Positions 54,668 through 64,000 of a stretch of DNA of 64,000 bases are shown here, piece by piece. The notes beneath the pieces are model-generated. The model was not told the DNA's origin, did not search any database, and saw only the letters and a program-made list of their open reading frames with translations. This DNA is from Oscheius onirici (taxonomy: Eukaryota; Nematoda; Chromadorea; Rhabditida; Rhabditidae): contig OW051473.1 in assembly GCA_932521025.1 (NCBI GenBank), forward strand, positions 248,001-312,000. The letters run 5' to 3'. The position numbers and the translations under genes are program-made. Numbering within the stretch: the first letter of the stretch is position 1; each line of letters starts with the position of its first letter.

Positions 54668-55445
54668 AGATTCGTCTGAAAAAAATGGAGCGTACGAATA
54701 AAAATATTTGACCAAAAAATACCATGATACCCCCTATATGGTGTTTTTGGCCAAGTGAAAAAAGTTGGGGAGCGAGTGTTTGAGAAAACTGTTCGATAGC
54801 TTGGGCTGATATTGTGCAGGGATATAGCCACATAAGTGATGCATGCCATAGGCTATAGAACATGCCGATACGTTATCCTCAAAAAAAGTTATGGGTCCGA
54901 CAGTGTCGCGAAGTCGGACCCCAAAAAAGTGATAAAATCGACCTAGCTCCGCCAAAGAAAATGCATAATGGCTGAAATTTTGTGCGAAAGTTGGGCCCTA
55001 TACTGCCCCCTTCCAACCAAATTTTGGTGGCATTTGGCTGAAAAACAAAAATTTTAGAAGGGGGGCGTTTATTCCTATCACACGTAATATTTTTAACTCC
55101 TTCACGAGCTCTTCGAGGTCAAGATTTGTCAATGGCTTCATATCTTTTCGAAGACTAATAGTTATCATTTATAACACCAAAAATATTCAAAAAATGTAGA
55201 AAAATGAAAAATGGGCAAAATGGTATGAAGGCTTTTCGACCTGAAAAATGATATTTTTTGAAAATGATGTATTTTCTGGTATTTAAGACAAAAAATGGTG
55301 TTATAAATGTCCAAAACTGATCAAAAAACAGTAGAAAATCAAGGTTGGGCAAAAACTGTCCCAGCGTCAATACTTTATATACTACTCCCACATCTTGCTC
55401 TCCTCTCTTTCATGCCGATTTTCTTTAATTTCTTTTGTTTTTCAG
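54668..55445. other. Intergenic, repeat-like AT-rich sequence
   Basis: Contains a small perfect hairpin GGGTCCGAC...GTCGGACCC (54893-54921) and A/T-rich repeat-like text (AAAAATTTTAGAAGGGGGGC near 55050). No gene seen; the true 5' exon of the gene at 55446 should lie here or further left. Confidence 0.35.
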
Positions 55446-55728
55446 GTCTCTTAAGTCGACTTTTCTTGAGGTAGAAGAAGATGATATTCTGAAGAACATA
55501 TTCCGGCAGCAACCTAATTTTTACGTGAGTTTTTTGGGGATAGAAAAGTTTTAAACAAACATTACTTTTGCATCAAACTTATTGTCTGGGCGTTTTTGGC
55601 ACATTGCCTATCTTTGCAACACGGTTGAGGTTTATTTGGGCTAGCGTTGTCTACCTGACTCAAACGGTGCCAAACCGAGACTGCTTGCGGATACTGTTAG
55701 TGGAGGGAGAAACCCCGCTAGATTATGA
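55446..55728 (+). CDS. 3' exons of an uncharacterised plus-strand gene
   Basis: Two exons, 55446-55524 and 55645-55728, follow good acceptors (TTTTTCAG, TTGGGCTAG). They join in phase 0 to read SLKSTFLEVEEDDILKNIFR QQPNFY, then RCLPDSNGAKPRLLADTVSG and GRNPARL before TGA 55726-55728. AATAAA overlaps the stop region. The entry phase requires an upstream exon that I could not find, so the gene is partial or a remnant. Confidence 0.35.
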
Positions 55729-58354
55729 TAAATAAAAAGAGCATGCATTTAGAGGACTCTCATTCCTTGTCATTGTTGCAATCTAATTGGAACGGCTGTA
55801 CAAATTATAACGTTGGGAAATGGCTGTTTTGCTAGTAAGTAAGCGTCAGTCTACTTTGTTGTGAGAGCGCGAGATAACGTATACGAGCCAGCAAGATTGG
55901 CCTCTCTCGATGTTTAAACAGCTTGCGAGAAGTTTCAATGTGTAGTTGAAGCTATACGGTCTGGATTTGGCAGTCGATCTGGGAACTAAGAAGTTTTATA
56001 GAAGACTATGTAACCCCACCAAGCACTCCGATCCAAACCCCGTCCGAGGACATACTACGTTTCTGAACGTTAACTCTAAGGAGTTCGTTTCACGATTCAG
56101 CTAACCGGCAGTTTGGGGAAGTCCAGAAACTTAACAACATTAATAGCATTTTAGACTCTCTCGGTTCTCATCGCCAGTAAGATGCACTCCCAAGCCCAGT
56201 GATGTTCTGTATTTCAACGAGCTGTCGCTATAAAGAAGTAAAAAAATTCTATGAAAGTTTGTTTATGCTACGTAAATAAATTGATTTTAAAGAAGTGTTC
56301 ATATTCAAACAATTGAAAACAACTAAGCCAATTCATTATTTTGGAGGTTTCGTAGTTGCTTCTCGATTGCCTTTAAAGACAGTGTTCTCTTCAGCTCCAT
56401 AGTTCTATAGCGCCTTGTTTCTCAGACTGTTCGCAAAGCTTTGCAAACGCTTACATCGAGCTTTGTTGAACTTGACAGAAGAATGCTGGCTTCATGCAGC
56501 TCTCATCAGCTGTATTGGTAAGTTTTGACAAACACAAACATCTTTTTCATTATTTTTCAGACTGAATACCATTGAATGAAAAGATGAGCGGTAGCTTGCT
56601 CCGTCTTGAACCAATGATGCTGGACTGGTAGGGTTTATATCGTCTTCTAAATCAACGAATTTTAGGATAAACAATTTCGAAAGAAATTGAAAGGGATTGT
56701 GGAAAACGGCATCGAGCATACTGCACAACTGGACAGGAAGAATTAAATAATTTTAAAAAGAAATAAACACTACATGAACATCAGATCGTACTCTTTGAGA
56801 GTAGACAAATTTGAAGCTCTATCCCTTAGGGCAGCTCTATCTGCTAGCTCCAATTTTCTGCGGAGAATAGAACCGGAAAGCGTGTTCTGCCTCGATATTC
56901 ATCCCTTCTTCCGGAGCGGGAAACAAGCGCCTTAGCACTAATTAGGAGCGGTCATTGTGTCGCTCACTCTCTCGACTGATTCCATAAGTGTATTAGGCGC
57001 CTCGAAACATAATGGCCAGAATCGATAAACCGGGTGGTTAGCAAGGGGAGGCGTTTACCTCTACATACTCACTTCACTCACTCGTCACATCCGTCATTTA
57101 TGACTTTTCTCAGGCAGTTGCACTTAATGTGACTCTTTCAGGGTCATTTTTAAAGCAAAAGTGGGAGCTACTCTAGTTAATTGACTGACCGACAGGCATT
57201 ATTTATTAGCCGTTTTGGCGCAAAGTGTTGTTTTTGCGACTACTCTTAGGAGAGTTGCAGCTTCTTCGCCACTGACTTTTTCTGACTTTTGCTCGTGCTC
57301 CAGTTTCTCTGTCTCTTGCTCATGTTCTAGTAGCAATCATCTCTCAACTATTTGCACAGTGGTCACTCTCATTAATCGGACCCTGATCCGTAGCCTCTGC
57401 TCACTACATGTCTCCGTGATTTTTCAATGGTCATCTGTCAAAGGAAACACTAAACGTTCTTTTACTCCTATTTTGAGAGGGACGTACGCTTGATTAACCT
57501 TGCTGTCGTCTTCGATGGCAGAGACCTAATTACCATCATTCCAAAAACCTTTTACGAAAGAACCTGTCAAACTAATTCGGGAGCGCAAGTGCAACTTTTC
57601 TAAGCAACTGTGCACTTGAAGTGATCCTAGGTCAACAGTATTAGTGGCTGGGAGACGCGTCCTCGTGCAACATGACGCCTCGATATACTCTTTCTTTCTA
57701 AACGAGAATGGCAGTGGGAACAGATCCCTCGGGATGAGCGTGTGTGCCTTTACGGGACAAATTGGGAGGTGACCTACGAACAGACTCCTCGTCCTGGTAC
57801 ACTTAACTTGAAAACTTTAAACTTTTCATTTGGGAAAGTGTGAATAATTGGCACAATTCGAAATATTTCTCGAACAGTTCTCCTGTGCCTTTTAAGTTTA
57901 GGTCCTATCCTGTGGTTGAAATCAGGAGTCAAGTCATCGGCGTAATTCCGACAGGAGCAAAACCACTCTCTTTTTTTCATGTTGTTTTTCAATAGTAGAT
58001 TCTTTTTGTTTGTCTCGAGAGCCGTGAAAGGGCTTTGTCACACCTTCATTGTTTATTCATCTCCGAATTTCCCCAGATATGTTGGCAGTTTACAATCATT
58101 CACCAATTTTAAAACTTGTCATTTTCACTTCTTTTTGGGATTTTGTACCAGTCCACTTAGAACTTTTCCACTGTTTTTGTCTTCTTATCGCGCGCAGTCT
58201 GTGACCGCGCAGTAATCCCAACAGGCGCTTCCTCTTTTCACAACCCTTTCCCTCAAATCCACATTTGATGGGTCCCGTCCAGATTGTAAGTATCGCTGTA
58301 GTTTTTCTCTAAAGTTTAATATAAATATATCTATAAAAAAATATCTATAAAAAG

Positions 58355-58410
58355 TGGCCGCGAAAACTGGTTGTTCGGATTCTACAAAAACAGGGCAATC
58401 AAAATATTTC
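58355..58410 (+). mobile_element. Solo arm of the palindromic MITE family
   Basis: It reads GTGGCCGCGAAAACTGGTTG, then CTACAAAAACAGGGCAAT, and aligns with the right arm (reverse complement) of 49526-49748, which reads GCGGCCGCGAGAAG...TACAAAAACAGGGCAAT. Only one arm is present. Confidence 0.5.
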
Positions 58411-58439
58411 GACAACCGGGAAAACTTCAACCCTGACCT

Positions 58440-58750
58440 GTTCTTGACTTAGACAATGGTTATGAAGAATATTTCTTTTTGATTACTACTAACAAAAAAC
58501 GCTCGCAACCTAAATCCCGAGTCACGGGAGCAATCGCCATTTTTTTAAATTTATTTTTCAAATTTTTAGTTTTCAAGCAATCCACGCCAAACATTTTGTT
58601 CTGGGTGCTGGGGATTTAAAGTGGTCTTGTTCATAGGAAAAATTCAGACCGATTGGTTGAACGGGATTCGAGATATCGCGATCCGTGATATAGCTGTTAC
58701 ACACTTTTTACGCAGAGTTTTTCGCGCCACACGGGTGAGGAGTGACCAAG
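58440..58750 (+). repeat. Repeat related to 49790-50150
   Basis: Shared blocks include GAAGAATATTTC/GAAGAATATTTT, CTACTAACAAAAAACGCT and an ATCGGT/GACCGATTGG block preceding a GATATC-type segment. In both places it directly follows palindromic-MITE sequence, so both may be parts of one larger element. Confidence 0.4.
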
Positions 58751-58945
58751 TGATTGAAAGCATGGTTCGCGTGTGCTAACGCATTGGTTTCTATCGTGTA
58801 GATGAATTTTGGGAACCTTTTGAGATTTGTTGGGTTAACTAAACAACAACACAAAAAAGTCAAGAAACCTTTTCCTGAGTTTGTCGACTTTTACTTTAGT
58901 ACGCCCAAGTGCTATTCAAGGTGTCTCTGTCTCAATAACATTGAA

Positions 58946-59000
58946 AAGAATAGAATAGAATAGAATATTCATTTTGCCATAGGCAAAACATTTTTACAAT
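58946..59000 (-). repeat. LINE-like 3' tail with (TATTC)n
   Basis: On the minus strand TTTTGCCTATGGCAAAATGA is followed by tandem ATTCT units. A hairpin (TTTTGCC-TAT-GGCAAAA) plus a short tandem tail is characteristic of several non-LTR retrotransposon 3' ends. No reverse transcriptase frame is visible upstream. Confidence 0.4.
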
Positions 59001-61228
59001 GTACAAAGGGGGAATAGCAGAGGGTTACAATTCAACTTTAGGAATCAAAATAGTTTAAAAACACTCGGGCTGTGTCTATAACCGGGACGTATAATAGCCA
59101 AACTGCTGAAAAATGGGGTCTAACTGAAGGATTCAAGTAACCAATAGTTAGCTTACATCTCATATTCACCACTCTGGGCCGCAGTAAACTATCCCCATAG
59201 ATGCACAATGAAAATCTACTCCATACGTGAGAGAGACCTTGAATCCAATCAACAGAGGTAGCGGGAGTGACATCATTAACCCATAAGGCTGTGCTCCAAC
59301 CTGTCTACGTGAATTAGGCACTATTTTGAAACCTTGGTTGAGTCGGAAACCATGTTCTGAATATGCATTCACAAACTCGTGGAATGACCAGTAGGCTGAA
59401 AACGCTGTTGACAGCGCAATCTGAATTTGTTTTCTCACCTCCTGCTCATTATCATGAATTCGCGCTCTAGTTGCCAGCCCTTGTACAGAGTGCCGGCTCT
59501 TGCTATTGTCTCGCGCTGCGTGAGGTCACCGGGATCTCATTACAGGACCATAAGGCGTGACAACTGCCAATACTGTTTCCATACTTTGTGCATTTTTTGT
59601 TCAAACCTGATCCTTTCGCTCCAGGTGAGGCTAATCTCTTAATTGTGGTCGGATCAGTTTCTGAGCCATTCTCTCTCCTCTAAGGAAAAAGGGGTTCGTT
59701 GGCGTGCTGCCAGCTAATTGGGCTTAGTGGTAGGCGAAAAGACAGCAGCCCCGCCTTCTGGCAGGGTCTCTCTCTCTCTGGCACAGCTGGCCATCCGGCC
59801 ATCGGCTCGCAACTCTCCCTCTGTCTTTCTGGGCTTTTATGCCATCACATATCCGAGCTTCCGCTCGTCCGAGACGGATTTATGACCGTCAACATTGTTG
59901 CAATTGTATTAGGCATACGCAACTTTTTGTTGGGTTTGATATTTTTCGGAAGATACTGTTTAGAAGTCTGAGAGTTTCACTTCATGAAGTTCATACTTAA
60001 ACTATGTAAATTGTACTCTTTCGCCGCTCCCTGATTGACTATTCATCGCAGTTCTTTTCTCGAACACACACGTGGTTTGCTTTTTCTGCCGATCTTGTCC
60101 ATCTCTCCCGCACCTGTGGACAAAACCACTTGTTATGTGCCACAGCTGCTCAAGTAAAAACTTTCCGCGGGTGTGTTTTAAGGGGGGTGGGGGGTGCTCG
60201 CCGGACAAAGAACAGAGACTAATTCGAGTCCTTTCTCCTCTCCCCTTTCTGAGGGAATGTCTCACCTGGAGCGTCTCTCTTTCTGACTCAAGACGCCGCC
60301 ACATGCCTGCATTTTCTTGAGCACCAAAGGGCCCTTTATTGGATTCCCGGAGAAGCGTTTGAGCTGTTTGCTTGTATTATTCCTTTATTTTTGTCATTTT
60401 ATTTTTCTCTAAAAAAGTCTGTAAAGCTTATATTATACCTTTTGCCTCCAAAAGTACCAAAACTTTTCTGTCGCCTTGTGGATTACAGCTGGTTATGAGG
60501 CCGGATTAGGTTGTCTCTTCCCGAAAACACTTACGTAAGAAGGGTCACCGGATGGTGCTCGCCAGCCACACACATTGATTAAGCTGTGGACAGACCAGTT
60601 GCCATTATTCAGACCGTCAGCCGCGAATTCTCAGTTTGATCCGGGATTTTGTGACTGACTGACTACACTTTTGACACTTCTCCCACTCTAACGTTTCACA
60701 AATTCTGGGCCCATGGGAAAGTGTACCTAGGATAGGTTCTCGCATTGTTTAACAAGCAGCCAACCTTGCCTCTTCGCTTTGTTTGAGCTACATGTGCATT
60801 CCGCCGCCGAATTAAACATTGGTCACTATGTTTTTCTTGCCGATTTGATGCGAAAACAATGAAATTTTTGATCTCATCGGTCGTTATTGGCACAATTTTT
60901 AAAACACCGTCTTTTTAATTAAGAAATCACGGGATTCATAGCTGTTTTAATGTTTGCAGACAATTTTAAAATCTTGTTTGTTGAAGTGGAGCAATACTTA
61001 ACCTCTGGCTTAAAACTTGAACCCTGTTCCTTTTTTCTGTGCTTCCTGCAATCTACCTCAATCACTTCCTATAGGTTTCCTCTCCGTTCCCCTAATTTTT
61101 CTTTTCGCCATCCTGCCATAGTCGAACGATAATTTTCCGCCATGTTGCAGTGAGGAGAGTGTCAATGTGACAGTTCGGCCTCGACGTCCGCTTTTCAGTA
61201 CACTACCACCAGGAACTTCTATTTCAAA

Positions 61229-64000
61229 ATGGGATGCACCTACAATGTACGGGCAAACCATCTCTGGTCAATGTGGTACACACTTTTTGTGGTTCTTCTG
61301 CAGGCCTATTTGATCTATCTCGGTCTACAAAGGTTAGTACATACATTTTTGTAGAATAAAATGATTCAGGTCTAAACTGTACGAGGACGTCAAGTGGCCA
61401 ACAGGGAACTACCCAGTTCTCTGGCTCAAAGTGTATTACATCATCTATTTTGTCTGTCTTCCTGCCTGTTTTTTCCTCTTTGCCTGTGGCTGCTTCAAAA
61501 CCGGCAACATTGCCGGCGACAATGAGCGCCTAGCCGATCGGGAAGAACGGATTCTCGAGTTGGCTCGAAATAGTCGTGGCGAAAAACGAGGCAAGCCGTT
61601 TTTTCTCTTTCATTATGGGATTCAACCAGGGTGCGTATAGCCTAGCGCAAGGATTAAAATCCTAATTATTGAGCCCCTGGGGACGAGTTGGGTCTGGCCA
61701 GGGTGGTATTGCCCTCCGGCTTAATGGAAGTGAAGATAAGAAGGGGTGGAAAATGTTCAATTTCTTAACCAATTTCGTTTTTAGGCTGTCTTCATGGATT
61801 GAAAAGTTTGTATCAGCATTCACCGCCACTCCCTCAAACCTGTCATCTGTTCTCTGCAGTCCTTCAACTGTTCGCTCAACAGATCATGATTGCACAGCTG
61901 TACAGGAGCGGATTTATTAATTCGGGTGAGAATTTCTTAGACGGAAGAGGGGCGTTAATTGCCGGGTCAGGTTGTGGCGACCCATTTGCACTCGTAAATG
62001 ACCGACTATTGTTCTGCCCTTATTGAATATGCAATGCGAGAATCATCGTCGCTTAGCTAATGGAAAGCTATTGGGGTTCATGCCTCTGCACTGCTTTAGT
62101 ATAGAAACCTTGTGTGCAAAATTCAGTACGTTGAAAACATACGGGTCTGTACATTTCGATTTATGATCTTCAAGTGGGAACGTAACGTTTTTCGGGAACG
62201 GTTTAAGAACTTGGTGTGCTATTTAAAAAAAACCGTAGTTCAAAATAATAAACCCAAATCTCTTGGCAATTTTACGAGCAGCAGATGTCCTCTTTTTTGG
62301 CTCCGCTCGACTCATCTACATAAAACGCCGTGGTGACGAGCGGAAATGGTACCTTGAGAGCGTATGGCTGTTACATCTCCATTCAACCCCTTGTTTTACG
62401 CTCTCAGCGTCTGCCCGCTGCTCTGCTCGTAAGATGGCCGCCCGGTGATGGATGGGGTCGACGGATGTTGCTTCAAAGGGTACAAACTCCCACGAGACTA
62501 CACGCCAAGAAAGCCTTGGTACCTGGTCGGAAATGAGTTGGGGAACCACGGGCGAGCAGAGCCTAAAAACGAAATGTTATTACAGGCGACTTTCTCAACA
62601 CTGAGCTCGACTTTATCTACCAAAGGGCAAGACAGTTGGCGACCAATTTACCAACAGGCGATTCGCTGTACCAAGGATTCCGCTTGACGGCAAATGAGCT
62701 CAGTGACTATCCGCTTTCACCAAATCTTCTTCCCCGTACGTTTTAATGGATTTTTTTTAATAATCACAAAATATTTAGTACTGATGAACGCTCGTCTTTT
62801 CGGGATCCCGATCGAGTTTGTGAACTTGGTTCTTGCACTTTTTGTATTTTCCATGAGTTACGCATCCGTGTTTTGGAGAGTCAGCAAGAAATTCAGGTTT
62901 GCATATATCTGTTTTTAACATCATCTATTGTTCAGCTTCATTTTCTCTATTAACCTCCTTCTCTATTCGGCTTCCCAAATTTTCAACTACATCTGCTTTT
63001 CGATTCTCTTCAGAATCCAAGAAACGAATATTGGGAGCTTGAGACCGGTTGGATTGGGTGAGTTTCTATGTTCATATTAATAGACACATGCTGTATTTTC
63101 AGGTCAATTTATCTATGCACGTCCTGGCTACCTCGGATATTATTTTTACCATCCCTATGTACTGATAGGATATTACTGGGCCAGTTTTCTTCTCGGATTT
63201 GGATCTCAAATTGCCTTCTATGGATTCGGCTACAATTACTATGAAGTAAAATTTTATGTTGATTCTCTTAATTTGTTTTTGTAGAAGTCTTTGACTGATC
63301 TTCAAGCCAGAAATCACATTAGATCTGGCAGCATCACAGGAACTACCGACTACAGCAACTACACAAGGAAAGCTGTTCAGAAGCCGCAGAAAACACAATG
63401 CTGCAGCGGGTAAAATTTATTTTATATGTTTTTACATTTTCTTTAAGGTATGGCCCAGCTATCTTTGGTGTCTTCTTCTTCTCAGCTTATGTGGTTCAAA
63501 AAGCTCCGCCGATCTGGGCCATGGGAATCTTTTTCACAGTAAGTAAAACAGATTTTTGTTTTGCTGTCGCTTTAAAATATGAGATAAGCCGAAAAAATAA
63601 AAACACCCGGTAAAAATTATATTTTTCAGAAGGACATGAAACCCTTACTTGCCACCATCGTTGCCGCAGAAGTAGTTTTTCTACTGTATTGGATAGCCAT
63701 GCTTTTTGTGCTTGTTGTCTACAGAGGATGGAACTTCAACGTGTCACATAAAGCACATCAAATCTTTGGCTTACAGGTCGGTGCCTCGTTTTCTGTCTCA
63801 ACTTCATTTTTAATGTTCAGAAAGGCGGAGCGACAGGCCACATCAAAGGAGACGAGAATCCTTCTCAGCTTAAAAATGCCGTCGTAGTTGTTCATAAGGA
63901 TCACGTAGGAGAATCATATAACTCCAGAAAATTAATGTCTTCCAGATGTTTGTAACAGATGACAATGCTGCCAAGCAGACGTTCCTTCGACATATTCAAA
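61229..64000 (+). CDS. Multi-pass membrane protein, Tincar-like (runs off right edge)
   Basis: At least twelve exons join in phase from ATG 61229 to the end of the window. Membrane helices include WSMWYTLFVVLLQAYLIYLG, VYYIIYFVCLPACFFLFACG, FVNLVLALFVFSMSYASVFW, FIFSINLLLYSASQIFNYIC, YVLIGYYWASFLLGFGSQIA, GPAIFGVFFFSAYVVQKAPP and VVFLLYWIAMLFVLVVYRGW. Conserved-looking soluble parts are GDFLNTELDFIYQRARQLA, YSNYTRKAV and MFVTDDNAAKQTFLRHIQ. The start MGC could be acylated. Layout and the DFLNTELDF and VTDDNAA segments fit my memory of the Tincar family, conserved in Drosophila and nematodes and known from heart and eye development; I hold the family name at about 50%. The 3' end is beyond 64000. 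The intron between 62382 and 62480 was chosen because only it keeps phase. Confidence 0.65.

Larger units (their letters stand above)
55729..61228. other. Long largely non-coding region (5.5 kb) upstream of the Tincar-like gene
   Basis: Contents I can name: a fragment of the palindromic MITE family (58355-58410), a repeat related to 49790-50150 (58440-58750), a LINE-like (GAATA)n tail (58946-59000), a (TC)n run (59767-59778) and a GC-rich block 59690-60350. A short minus-strand open frame at 56492-56728 has weak coding character. No gene is called. The right part may hold enhancers for the gene at 61229. Confidence 0.4.

Noticed and set aside
54893-54921. Small perfect hairpin GGGTCCGAC/GTCGGACCC
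   Set aside because: Only 9 bp of stem; likely to occur by chance in a window of this size, so not raised as a finding.
56492-56728. Minus-strand frame with VDLEDDINPTSPASL-like segment
   Set aside because: Partly coding-like and splice-compatible over one intron, but the product ends almost at once and no other exon supports it.
59166-59438. Minus-strand 90-codon frame next to the LINE-like tail
   Set aside because: No reverse transcriptase or endonuclease motif; cannot be tied to the retroelement.
1-64000. CRISPR arrays, prophage, bacterial operons
   Set aside because: Short GT-AG introns in nearly all genes, nematode-type proteins and eukaryotic polyadenylation signals exclude a prokaryotic source; no regularly spaced repeats of CRISPR type were seen.

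Overview
The window looks like nuclear DNA of a nematode, most likely Caenorhabditis or a close clade V relative. Genes are compact, with many 40-60 bp introns ending in TTTTCAG-like acceptors. The recognisable genes are nematode-type: an FLP-12 neuropeptide precursor, a lunapark orthologue, a spinster transporter, two serpentine chemoreceptors and ASABF/defensin-like peptides. Two tRNA genes are intact. No bacterial, organellar or viral gene was recognised. All models were spliced by eye from the DNA; no homology search was run, so family names rest on remembered motifs.

Region by region: 0.7-4.6 kb holds a Ser/Thr-rich secreted protein (-), a short uncharacterised protein (+), an Mpv17/PMP22-like relic with an in-frame stop (-), and a six-exon gene possibly of the F-box-associated class (+) with a tRNA-derived SINE in one intron. 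5.2-8.5 kb is a spinster-family MFS transporter with two GC-AG introns, a 14-nt microexon and a Helitron-like insertion. 9.0-9.6 kb is a TIL-type secreted inhibitor. 10.5-11.2 kb is a beta-1,4-galactosyltransferase remnant without its catalytic core. 12.3-14.7 kb holds a chemoreceptor and a small secreted protein. 15.8-17.9 kb is lnp-1 and 19.1-19.8 kb is flp-12. 22.5-27.2 kb is a CSPP1/CCDC66-like coiled-coil gene carrying a 0.4 kb inverted-repeat element with a tRNA-like core. tRNA-Arg(CCU) and tRNA-Leu(AAG) lie at 27.9 and 28.8 kb. A second chemoreceptor (31.1-32.5 kb), a 53-residue protein gene (33.1 kb), an uncharacterised five-exon gene (35.8-36.9 kb) and a proline-rich gene (40.3-42.9 kb) follow.

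44-49 kb contains two small uncharacterised spliced genes with repeat-filled introns. The most interesting block is 50.4-52.7 kb, where three two-exon genes encode secreted eight-cysteine CS-alpha-beta (ASABF/defensin-like) peptides. Two of them carry an extra Gly/His-rich tail followed by an acidic end. The 55.7-61.2 kb stretch is largely non-coding and lies upstream of a many-exon multi-pass membrane protein (Tincar-like) that runs off the right edge.

The genes do not form one pathway. Themes are membrane transport and ER shaping (spinster, lunapark), sensing and signalling (two GPCRs, FLP-12), secreted defence or inhibition (TIL protein, three defensin-like peptides), and heavy non-autonomous repeat activity. 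tRNA-like A-box/B-box cassettes occur inside several unrelated repeats. A perfect 48-bp double-palindrome element occurs twice, 5.2 kb apart.
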